Assembly (NCBI GenBank): GCA_030037335.1 | Contig: JASHRN010000249.1 | Span: 1 to 62,495 of the forward strand | Direction: 5' to 3' | DNA: 62,495 nt | Origin: Candidatus Acidiferrales bacterium | GTDB lineage: Bacteria; Acidobacteriota; Terriglobia; Acidiferrales; UBA7541 | In this document: positions 1 through 7,847 of the stretch, piece after piece | How positions within the stretch are numbered: position 1 is the stretch's first letter | Layout: every line of letters begins with the position of its first letter | Position numbers and translations under genes: made by a program | The notes under the pieces: model-generated | Database searches by the model: none | What the model was told of the DNA's origin: nothing | Seen by the model: the letters and a program-made list of their open reading frames with translations, nothing else

Positions 1-302
1 AGCATTGCGGGAACGGCAGCAATCCAATAGGCGTGCGTTGCGAGCATGCCGTATTCGTAGGCGGAACTGGCCCAGCCCATCAGCTCGAGCGCGCCGAGAT
101 TCGCGGAGATGAAGCTGAGGCCGGCAATCCAGGCAGTCATTTCGCGGCCGGCCATGAAAAAGTCCTCGCCGGTGTTCGCGTGCTTCTTCAGATAGAAACC
201 GATGCCCAAGACGAGGGCGAAGTAAAAAACAATGATAACGATGTCGACTGGGGAAAGATGAGCGAGACGCGCTGAGGCCGCGAGGATCAGCGCAGGGGTC
301 AT
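1..302 (-). CDS. Sodium:solute symporter, N-terminal part (cut by window edge)
   Basis: Only the first 100 residues lie in the window; the gene runs off the left edge. The protein starts MTPALILAAS and has a first membrane helix (VDIVIIVFYFALVLGIGFYL), then the KKHANTGEDFFMAGREM segment and a second helix containing GLSFISANLGALELMGW. This is the usual N-terminus of the SSS (SGLT/PutP-like) family, which couples Na+ entry to uptake of sugars or other organic solutes across the inner membrane. It lies downstream of the TonB receptor gene in the same orientation, so an uptake role in the same locus is likely but inferred. The substrate cannot be told from this fragment. The ATG at 302-300 is the first plausible start. 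Confidence 0.8.
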   Translation of the reverse strand, partial: MTPALILAASARLAHLSPVDIVIIVFYFALVLGIGFYLKKHANTGEDFFMAGREMTAWIAGLSFISANLGALELMGWASSAYEYGMLATHAYWIAAVPAM

Positions 303-405
303 GCTGTCGCGGACCGAAATCGAGAATCCAAGCTCTTACTTGGGGTGATTTGAATTATTTCCGGTGAGTCGATCGTGCGACTGGGCATTCGGACGGTGAG
401 TATAG

Positions 406-449
406 CGCATCCGCTGGGCGCCACTTCAAAATTGCGCCCAACGGATGCG
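406..449. repeat. Strong intergenic inverted repeat
   Basis: Two 15-base arms (7 bp, one mismatch, 7 bp, plus one outer pair) flank a 12-base loop: GCATCCG and TGGGCGC at 407-421 pair with GCGCCCA and CGGATGC at 434-448. It lies between the stop of the TonB receptor gene and the start of the symporter gene, both on the minus strand. No T-run follows on either strand, so it is not a classical intrinsic terminator. It could still attenuate read-through or protect the 3' end of the receptor mRNA. Confidence 0.55.
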
Positions 450-473
450 GCGAAGAGCTGAGCCACGGAAATC

Positions 474-3400
474 CTAGAAATCAATCCTCGCGCGAAGCTC
501 GACTGCACGGGGACTGTTGATCACGTTGGCTTGGCCAAATCCGAAATCCAGGACCGAATTCGGATGATACCCCCCGACACCGTCGCTAATCCCCCAATTC
601 GGGTGATTAAAGGCGTTGAGGAACTCGCCCTGCAACACGAACGCTACATTCTCCCGTATGTGCGTGGACTTGGTGAGCGCCAGATCGTCATCGAAAAAGT
701 GCGGCCCGTAGAGCCAAATATGCTGGCCAAAAGTTCCCGGCGTCGTGTTTGGAGTCAGATATTGCGGATTGGCCACGCCGTTCGAAAGATACTCAGGATT
801 GATACCATTCTTGAACGCGGCTCCGGGCACATCGTAGGTACCTACGGCGCTCTGCAGTTGGGATGTGGTGACGTTGTGCAAGATCACACCACCGTCGCCA
901 TAATCGTTGAACGTTTCATACCCTCCGTCTATCCCAAAAGGAGAGCCTGTCTGGAAGGTCAGAATTGTTCCAATATTCCAGCCGCCGACAAACTTATCGA
1001 CCAGGTTGTTGCTATTGAGGAAGCTTCGCCCACTCCCGAACGGCAGATCATAAGTGCCGCTAACGTGCACTACTTGCCGGATATCATACGGATTCGGTCC
1101 ATATCCTGTCCGCGGATCCCGAAGGGTATAGATATTCGAGTATCCCTGCCATTGGCCGTTGGGCTCGATACCGAGAGCGTGGCCCCAAGTGTAATTCGCA
1201 TCGAACTCCATCCCATGCCAGGGATTCTGGCGGAACTCCAACTGCAACGCGTTGTAATTTCCGTAGCCCGCATCGGTCATGTACAGAATCTGGCTTCCCG
1301 ACATGTAGGGATTGGCTTGGAAAAAGTTGATCGGATAGCCGGCGCCTGCGCCGGTGTAACCCAGTTGTGTGACACACGGGCTAAAGGACGAACCGACAAG
1401 GTTGCAGAAGTAAGGTGCGTTGCCATGAATGCTGTCGAGCGTGCCCGCCATGGCCCCCGCCTGGCCTTGGAGCAGCCAATTGGTAAATTGCGAGTTTCCA
1501 TAATCGATGAACGGAATTCCCGCCCCGCCGCTGGGCTCGCCAGCGAAGGCCGCGTCAAAAATCGGAAGAACCACCTGACCAGTCAGGCCGTTATTGGCAA
1601 AGCTGCAGTTGCCGGCGCCAACGCATCCTGGATTGGCGGCAGTGTAGATTGCCAAGTTCTGCTGTGCGGCTTTGAATTGCGTCAAGAAGCCATTTTCGAA
1701 AATATTCGCTTCGTTTGGATCTTCCAAAATCCATTCGTGGACTGTATGGCTGCCGATATAGCGCGCCGAGATCACGTTATCGTGACCCAGCTGCCGCTGG
1801 ACTCCGAAGTTCCACTGCTGAACGTAGGGCTGGCCGATGTTCTGGTCGATGCCGCTGAGGCCATTTCCGAACCAGGTCTGCGTCGACTCAGGGACGGTAG
1901 TTTCATATTCTGGCAGACTGTAAAAAAACGGCGGGAGCGTGTCACCGAGTGCCAAGGACCCAGGGGCAAAAGTACCAGTTGGCTGAGCCTGACCAGCGGC
2001 AACCGCAGTCGGGCTCAGCGAGAAATATTGATAGTAGGCGAATCCGTAGTTGGAAGCGGCATCCCAGTAATACTGTTGGGGTTCCGTGAATCTTCGCAGC
2101 ATGAAGCCTGCCTGGACCACCGTATTACCGTCACCTAGCTTGCCAAGCCAGCTTGAACGTGGATTCCATGCGACGCCGACTTCCGGTTGAGGGCTAACGT
2201 TCCACGGATTGTAAACGTGCTCTCGTGCATCGTAAGTGGGGTCCATGATTCCGTCCAACACGCCCGGATTGAAGATGTTCCCAACTCCCGAGGGTCCCCA
2301 AATTCCCGCGTTGTCGGGGCTGTGATAAGCGCCAGTCAAATCGTGGTTGTCCCCAGTGAAATCCCAACGCAAGCCGTAGTTGAAGGTCAACGTAGGCTTC
2401 ACATGCCACGAATCATTGAAATACAAGCCCCAAGTCTTCATCAACTCATCCAACGGATATTCGCCTACGTGCGTGAAGAACTGTCCGGTTGCGAGGTCCA
2501 GGGGGAAGCCGCTGCCACCACCTGGATTCACCGCAGAAATTCTGCCGACAAGAGTAGCGTATAGGTTCTCGGCATCGGTCCGATCCTGTTGTGCAGCACT
2601 CGAAAAATAGCCCTCGAAATCGCTCAAGGCTGGATCGCCGGTCGCAAGGCCCAAACTATTGCTGACGATGCCGTCCGGTGGATTCCAGTAATGATCTTGC
2701 TCGCGCCACCAATTCACGCCAAAGTTAAAATTGTGCGCGCCATGCTGCCATGTCAGGTTGTCTGAAAAGTTGAAGACCGGATAATAGGTTGTAACCGGCA
2801 AATTGGGGAAGGTCTGACCTGAATCCCCAGAATACCCAATTGGCCAGAAGACTCGCTGCTGAGTAAGGTACTGAGTGCCGACGCCGTATGCATACCAATC
2901 GGCATCATAGAGGAACCCACCGCGAAACTGATTGAGCATCGTTGGCGAGATGGTCCAATCCACACCGAGCCCGGTCGTATAGTTGTTAAATTTGTAAGAT
3001 CCACCGAGGCTGGTGTACGCCGAACCAGGGAATGGAGGCGCATCTGCGCCTGGCTGGTTCCCCTTCGTCACGTTCCAGTTGACGTCCACACGCAGTTTTG
3101 GAGTGATGTTATAGTCAACACGAGCAGCAGGAAAATAAGTCGTGGTTGGAGAAGGCACGAACCACGCGACTTGGTCGTAGTTAGGATCTGAAGTGACGGT
3201 TTCCTTTGCGCTTGCGACCGCGCTGTTGATACTGGAGATCTCTGATGCGATAGTCGGGTTTATCGTGGTAGGCAGGCCGTTGGGCTGAGCCACTTGCGTG
3301 AAGAGATTGACCTGTTGCCCCGTGGATTCCGTCAGTATTCCTTGTTGAGCGGCAGGTGTCAGAACAGAATCCGTGGCTGTGTAACCGCCGGGCTGCTTGG

Positions 3401-4343
3401 ACATAGCAAAGCTGCCAAAGAAGAAAAGCTTGTTCTTGAGGATCGGTCCGCCAACATTTCCTCCGAAATCATTGAGGATGAGAGGATTGCGCGGCAGGCC
3501 TTCGGCATTGTTTGTCCAGCTATTCGCGTTTAGTGCAGCATTTCGAAAATCTTCATAGACACCGCCGTGATACCTATTCGTGCCGTTCTTACTAACGAAT
3601 GTTTCTTGCATAGCGGACTGGCCGTAGCCTTCGCTCACATTGAGCTGGCCGGTGTCCACGGTCATTTCCTGAATATCTTCAAGGCGCGCCTCAACATTCG
3701 GGTAGGCATTGCCATCGAACTTCATGCGGGCGCTCGAAGCGACCACGCCATTGATGTTATTTCCCTGCGCAATCACCGGCAGGCCGTTCCACGTATTCGT
3801 GCCGTAGCCGCCGTTTACTGACGGCGAAGCTGCATACCCGGGGGTCAGGAACGCGAGGCTTGTAATATCCCGTCCTCCCAGAGGCAGATCCTCGATCTGC
3901 TTCATGTCAATTGTCGTGGAAATAGCATCGCTCGTGGTCTCGAGCAGCGGAGTTACCGCCCCATTGACTTTCACCGTCTGAGCGGCGGCGCCGATTTTCA
4001 AACTTACTCTAAGGTCGGTCACGCGGTTCGCCTCGGCAATCACGTCATTAAATTCCTGGCTGGCAAAGCCGCCCTTGCTTACAGTGAGGGTGTAGGTTCC
4101 GATTGGCACACCCGCAAAACTATAGGTTCCGGCGTGCGTCGTTTTTCCCGTTGTTACCACGTTCGTACTCACGTTGGTCAGAACCAATTCAGCGTCGGGA
4201 ACAACTGCTCCACTCGCGTCGAGGACGCTTACCGTCACGGTCCCGACAGTCGTTTGACCCCAGGCGGGCAACACGGAGAGCGCGAAAACCGCCATCAAGC
4301 AAATTGCCACACCACTGCAAGCGCGAAAAAAACTGCGCGACAT
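474..4343 (-). CDS. TonB-dependent receptor, Oar-like, with carboxypeptidase-regulatory-like domain
   Basis: This 1289-residue outer-membrane protein probably imports a large substrate with energy from TonB. The ATG at 4343 is chosen because AAGGAGG lies 6 bases upstream and a clean signal peptide follows (MSRSFFRACSGVAICLMAVF... AWGQ). Residues about 32-115 form an Ig-like CarboxypepD_reg domain (GTVTVSVLDASGAVVPDAEL). A plug-like segment follows (DLPLGGRDITSLAFLTPGY), then a long barrel rich in aromatic residues that ends in Phe (VELRARIDF). Length and order fit the Oar/CarboxypepD_reg receptors that are numerous in Acidobacteria. The open frame extends up to a GTG at 4547, but that extension has no signal peptide and covers the palindrome at 4522-4535. 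The substrate is unknown; nearby glycosidase genes suggest a glycan. Confidence 0.92.
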   Translation of the reverse strand: MSRSFFRACSGVAICLMAVFALSVLPAWGQTTVGTVTVSVLDASGAVVPDAELVLTNVSTNVVTTGKTTHAGTYSFAGVPIGTYTLTVSKGGFASQEFNDVIAEANRVTDLRVSLKIGAAAQTVKVNGAVTPLLETTSDAISTTIDMKQIEDLPLGGRDITSLAFLTPGYAASPSVNGGYGTNTWNGLPVIAQGNNINGVVASSARMKFDGNAYPNVEARLEDIQEMTVDTGQLNVSEGYGQSAMQETFVSKNGTNRYHGGVYEDFRNAALNANSWTNNAEGLPRNPLILNDFGGNVGGPILKNKLFFFGSFAMSKQPGGYTATDSVLTPAAQQGILTESTGQQVNLFTQVAQPNGLPTTINPTIASEISSINSAVASAKETVTSDPNYDQVAWFVPSPTTTYFPAARVDYNITPKLRVDVNWNVTKGNQPGADAPPFPGSAYTSLGGSYKFNNYTTGLGVDWTISPTMLNQFRGGFLYDADWYAYGVGTQYLTQQRVFWPIGYSGDSGQTFPNLPVTTYYPVFNFSDNLTWQHGAHNFNFGVNWWREQDHYWNPPDGIVSNSLGLATGDPALSDFEGYFSSAAQQDRTDAENLYATLVGRISAVNPGGGSGFPLDLATGQFFTHVGEYPLDELMKTWGLYFNDSWHVKPTLTFNYGLRWDFTGDNHDLTGAYHSPDNAGIWGPSGVGNIFNPGVLDGIMDPTYDAREHVYNPWNVSPQPEVGVAWNPRSSWLGKLGDGNTVVQAGFMLRRFTEPQQYYWDAASNYGFAYYQYFSLSPTAVAAGQAQPTGTFAPGSLALGDTLPPFFYSLPEYETTVPESTQTWFGNGLSGIDQNIGQPYVQQWNFGVQRQLGHDNVISARYIGSHTVHEWILEDPNEANIFENGFLTQFKAAQQNLAIYTAANPGCVGAGNCSFANNGLTGQVVLPIFDAAFAGEPSGGAGIPFIDYGNSQFTNWLLQGQAGAMAGTLDSIHGNAPYFCNLVGSSFSPCVTQLGYTGAGAGYPINFFQANPYMSGSQILYMTDAGYGNYNALQLEFRQNPWHGMEFDANYTWGHALGIEPNGQWQGYSNIYTLRDPRTGYGPNPYDIRQVVHVSGTYDLPFGSGRSFLNSNNLVDKFVGGWNIGTILTFQTGSPFGIDGGYETFNDYGDGGVILHNVTTSQLQSAVGTYDVPGAAFKNGINPEYLSNGVANPQYLTPNTTPGTFGQHIWLYGPHFFDDDLALTKSTHIRENVAFVLQGEFLNAFNHPNWGISDGVGGYHPNSVLDFGFGQANVINSPRAVELRARIDF

Positions 4344-4521
4344 AGAAGCCTCCTTGAAGATCAGGCGCGGACGAAGCGCCGCGAAATCAATGCGGAATCG
4401 TTTGACGACTGCAAAATTGAACGGACAAAGCGAACCGGAAAAACGCGGCACGTACTGAAAAAACCGTGTAGCAATAGCAGCGCGGGAAAACCCGAGAGGA
4501 CGCTGCATTCGGGGCACTGAA

Positions 4522-4535
4522 AGTAAACGTTTACT
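4522..4535. promoter_or_regulatory. Perfect 14-bp palindrome, LacI-type operator candidate
   Basis: AGTAAACGTTTACT is a perfect palindrome about 180 bases upstream of the receptor start. The central CG flanked by A/T-rich arms is typical of operators bound by LacI-family sugar regulators. Related palindromes occur at 4714-4725 and 12946-12963 near other genes of the same locus. No LacI regulator gene is present in the window. Confidence 0.6.
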
Positions 4536-4713
4536 CAAACAGCTCACCCCAAGTACACCTAGTCACCCAATGATGCCTGATTTTTACAATCCACGCACCT
4601 CCATTGTCAAGGTAAATTTTGGAATTTTGCGGATTCGGCGATCTCTGAGGTACTTCGCGTGACTCCTTGCCTGGAAAATATGAATTAAAGTGACCGGCGA
4701 TTATTCAAAAGTG

Positions 4714-4725
4714 GTAAGCGTTTAC
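4714..4725. promoter_or_regulatory. Imperfect palindrome related to the 4522 site
   Basis: GTAAGCGTTTAC differs from the palindrome core at 4522-4535 by one base (G for A) and has one unpaired position. It lies about 110 bases before the start of the secreted TPR gene, in the same divergent region. Confidence 0.45.
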
Positions 4726-4837
4726 AGGATATGTTGAGGACGAAGAAGCGGAGGGGGGACGGGTCAGGTTGCGACGACGGGCGACCGGAAATTGTGCTAG
4801 AAAGGATTCAGTCCTGCTGAGTCATAAAGGTTGCGGC

Positions 4838-6019
4838 ATGAGACACCAAGAGCATCAAGCCATCCGGCGGGTCGAAGTTCGGCTGCCTTTCACGGTCCTC
4901 GCTGCCGCTACGCTTTTTCTCATGATGGGGCTAGTGGAGTCCGCCCGAGCTAAGGCGATGATCGGATCCCAGCCTGAAGGTGCTTTCCAGCAGCAAACAG
5001 CTGCGGAATCGGAGCTCCGTACCGGCATCCAGTTGACGCAAAATGGTCGTTTCGAAGATGCCATTCCTCACTTGCTCGCGGCGCAAGGGCATGTCGCCGA
5101 TGAATATGCAGCGAGTTTTGATTTGGCCTTGTGTTACGTGGGAATCGGGAAATTCAAGGATGCAGTCGGGGTTCTGAGTTCATTAAAGGATGAAGGTCAT
5201 GCGACGGCGGCGGTAAATAATCTGCTGGCGCAAGCGTGGATAGGCGCAGGCGAGCCACAAAGAGCATTCGCCGCTTTCCAAGCAGCCGTCCAGGAGACAC
5301 CAGACGATGAAAAGCTCTATGTTCTGGTGGCGGACCAGTGTATGGCGAGCGGAGCCTACGACCTCGGAATGCAGGTCGCTGACATTGGATTGCAGCACCT
5401 GCCGCGTTCTGCGCGGCTTCATTATGAACGAGCCGCATTTTCCACGTACGAGAATCAGGTCGAGCAAGCATCCTCGGAGTATAAAATGGCCGCAAGGCTT
5501 TCTCCAAAAAGCGACATTTCGTATATGGCTATCGCGCAAGATGATTTACTTCAGGGAAAAATTCAGGATGCAATCCAGGTGGCGCGCAAAGGAATCGAGA
5601 GCGGCCACGATAATTACATTCTGCTGACGATCTTCGGCGATGCGGTTGCGCGAGCGGGAATTTCTCCGGGCGAGGCCCTTTTCTCAGAGGCCGAACAGTC
5701 GCTGACAAAATCAATCGCAAAACGGCCGCGCTATGCGCCGTCGCAGCTCGCGCTGGGGGAACTGTTGCTTGACGCAGGGCGAATGGATGACGCAATCAGC
5801 CATTTGGAACAGGCCCGGGCGCTCGCACCGGCGGATCCAGCGGTGTACTCGCATCTGGCAATTGCCTATCGGCGCGAAGGTCGAGCCAACCAAGAGCAAC
5901 AGGCATTGGCGACGCTCTCGAAACTGAATCAGCAGCAAGCGCAAAAATACAAAACGGATTCTCCGAACAAAGCTGGTTACGGGGCATCGGCGCCGGCGAA
6001 TCACAAGCCGCTTCAATGA
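4838..6019 (+). CDS. Secreted tetratricopeptide repeat protein
   Basis: The protein has 393 residues from ATG 4838, which has AAAGG 8 bases upstream; the frame is open from 4769. A basic start and hydrophobic stretch (LPFTVLAAATLFLMMGLVESARA) form a signal peptide or anchor, so the repeats should face the periplasm. The rest is tandem 34-residue TPR units, for example LRTGIQLTQNGRFEDAIPHL and a late pair around GELLLDAGRMDDAISHLEQA. TPRs are protein-interaction scaffolds and no enzyme domain is visible. It is divergent from the TonB receptor and converges on an FG-GAP/ASPIC protein. A link to those partners is inferred from position and from the shared palindrome. Confidence 0.8.
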   Translation: MRHQEHQAIRRVEVRLPFTVLAAATLFLMMGLVESARAKAMIGSQPEGAFQQQTAAESELRTGIQLTQNGRFEDAIPHLLAAQGHVADEYAASFDLALCYVGIGKFKDAVGVLSSLKDEGHATAAVNNLLAQAWIGAGEPQRAFAAFQAAVQETPDDEKLYVLVADQCMASGAYDLGMQVADIGLQHLPRSARLHYERAAFSTYENQVEQASSEYKMAARLSPKSDISYMAIAQDDLLQGKIQDAIQVARKGIESGHDNYILLTIFGDAVARAGISPGEALFSEAEQSLTKSIAKRPRYAPSQLALGELLLDAGRMDDAISHLEQARALAPADPAVYSHLAIAYRREGRANQEQQALATLSKLNQQQAQKYKTDSPNKAGYGASAPANHKPLQ

Positions 6020-6038
6020 CGAGAAATTTACAGGCGGC

Positions 6039-7772
6039 TTAAATACCGGGACGAACTCGCGGAAACGGGCGCTGGACGAGCCCGATTCCTTCCTTCACAG
6101 ATATGATCTGATCCGCAGGGATGGCTTCGAGCTTCGTTGTTGCGCCGCTCGGCCAGTCAATTTGCAGCGAATCGATTATGCGGCGACCTCCAAGGCCAAA
6201 GTGAAGCCGCGGATCCTGCGCAGACTGGTAGCTCATTCCGCCTTTTTTTTGGTCATAGAGAATTAGGTTCCCGGCTACCGCTTTGACGCGCGCGCCAATG
6301 GCATCCCGATTCGATTTTGTTCCGATCAGGAAAATTTCGAGCCAGTGGTTCGCATTCCCTCCGTCATTGCGGAGCAACTGAGGAGCCTCGCCATTGTTAT
6401 TCACGAGAACGTCCAGATCGCCGTCATTGTCGAAATCTGCGATCGCCGCGCCGCGGCTTACGCGTGGCAGCAGAAAATCGGCGCCCAGGGCATTACTGAC
6501 ATTTTGGAACGTTCCGTTCCCCAGATTTCTGAACATGAGCTTTGGTTCAGCATAGTGGACAGAAGAGTTGTAGCGTTGGATGTTATCGAGAACGTGCCCA
6601 TTGGCCATGAAAATGTCGGGCCAGCCGTCATTGTCGTAATCCATAAACCGCGTACCGAAGCCGCTCATGTGAAATGTGGCATATCCGAGCTGCGATTGCA
6701 TGGTGTCGTCATCGAATGTGCCGTCTCCACGATTGCGATAAAAGCGGGCGAGTTGCGAATCGAGGTGTGTGACAATTAAATCCATTCGACCGTTCCCTGT
6801 CGTATCCGCAGCATCGGTTCCCATTCCCGCTTCGGGCAAACCGTCAGCGCTTACAGCGACTCCGGCAAAATAGGCAACCTCGCGAAATGTCCCGTCCCGA
6901 TTGTTATGGAATAAGAAGTTCGCCATGGAATCGTTGGCAATAAAGATGTCCTGCCAGCCGTCATTGTCATAATCGAACGTGACAACGCCGAGACCATTGC
7001 CGGGCTTCAGTCCAACGCCAGATTTTTGGCTTACGTCTGTGAATGTTCCGTCGCCGTTGTTGTGGAAAAGGGTGGGAGGCTCACCATTGTAATCATCCGG
7101 GTGGCAGTAGCTGCGCATGCCGGGGCCATGATCGCCACACCAGAAATTTCGATTTGGCGACCAGTCCACATAGTTTGCGATCACCAGGTCGAGATGACCA
7201 TCGTTATCGTAATCAAACCACGCTGCGCTGGAGGCCCAGCGACCGGAGTTCTTAACGCCGGCGTGGGCGGTTACATCAGTAAATGTGCCGTTGCCATTAT
7301 TATGGTAGAGAATGCATCTCCCATAGCCGAGCACCAATAAATCTGGAAACCCATCGTTGTCATAGTCGCCCACGGCAACACCCATGCCGAACAAGCCCTC
7401 CGCTCCCACGCCAGCTTTTTCCGTTACGTCAGTAAACGTTCCGTCTCCATTATTGCGATAAAGAGCGCTGTGCAAAGGATGAGGCGGTGTGTAAAGGCGT
7501 GTCGCCGCGCCGTTGACGAGATAGAGATCGAGCAGGCCGTTCTGATCGTAATCGATCCACCCACAGCCGGAGCCCATGGTTTCGATCAGGTATTTCTCCG
7601 GAGATGCAGCGTTATCGTGCCGGAAATGAATTCCGGCAGCCGCAGCAACGTCGACGAACTTAACCTGTCGAGGCCCGTGTTGACTCGCCCGAAGTAACGG
7701 AGGAACGGCGGCCGTCAGGCCCATGTACTTCAATAGGTCTCTTCTGGAAATTCCGGAGGAACTTTTCACCAA
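6039..7772 (-). CDS. FG-GAP/VCBS repeat protein with ASPIC/UnbV C-terminus (CRTAC1-like), Tat-type leader
   Basis: The protein has 577 residues. The N-terminus contains SRRDLLKYMG followed by a hydrophobic stretch, a twin-arginine (Tat) export signal. The body repeats the calcium-binding DxDxDG-like beta-propeller motif (DYDNDGFPDLLVLGYG, DYDNDGHLDLVIANY, DYDNDGWPDIFMANG), each followed by FRNxGNGTF-type strands. The last about 90 residues (SNRDAIGARVKAVAG... LHFGLGG... IDWPSG) match the ASPIC/UnbV module. The family is probably an extracellular or periplasmic propeller; no reaction is established. The start could be TTG 7772 or the adjacent GTG 7769, and neither has a strong ribosome site. 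Two further members lie at 16-21 kb. Confidence 0.88.
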   Translation of the reverse strand: MVKSSSGISRRDLLKYMGLTAAVPPLLRASQHGPRQVKFVDVAAAAGIHFRHDNAASPEKYLIETMGSGCGWIDYDQNGLLDLYLVNGAATRLYTPPHPLHSALYRNNGDGTFTDVTEKAGVGAEGLFGMGVAVGDYDNDGFPDLLVLGYGRCILYHNNGNGTFTDVTAHAGVKNSGRWASSAAWFDYDNDGHLDLVIANYVDWSPNRNFWCGDHGPGMRSYCHPDDYNGEPPTLFHNNGDGTFTDVSQKSGVGLKPGNGLGVVTFDYDNDGWQDIFIANDSMANFLFHNNRDGTFREVAYFAGVAVSADGLPEAGMGTDAADTTGNGRMDLIVTHLDSQLARFYRNRGDGTFDDDTMQSQLGYATFHMSGFGTRFMDYDNDGWPDIFMANGHVLDNIQRYNSSVHYAEPKLMFRNLGNGTFQNVSNALGADFLLPRVSRGAAIADFDNDGDLDVLVNNNGEAPQLLRNDGGNANHWLEIFLIGTKSNRDAIGARVKAVAGNLILYDQKKGGMSYQSAQDPRLHFGLGGRRIIDSLQIDWPSGATTKLEAIPADQIISVKEGIGLVQRPFPRVRPGI

Positions 7773-7847
7773 GAGGTCTCAATCAAGAAATGCAAAACGC
7801 TCGCAAGCGTACATCATCATTTGTGTGACTGTTTCCAGCTTTCCATA

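Larger units (their letters stand above)
4344..4837. other. Divergent control region between receptor and TPR genes
   Basis: No gene is supported in these 494 bases. They carry the 5' regions of two divergent genes and two AAACGTTT/AAGCGTTT palindromes, listed separately. The stretch around 4600-4700 is more AT-rich than its surroundings, as expected for promoters, but no unambiguous -35/-10 pair was identified. Confidence 0.6.

Noticed and set aside
531-2138. 535-residue open frame antisense to the TonB receptor
   Set aside because: It has no ribosome site and no protein-like pattern, and lies wholly within a well supported gene; high GC makes long antisense frames common here.
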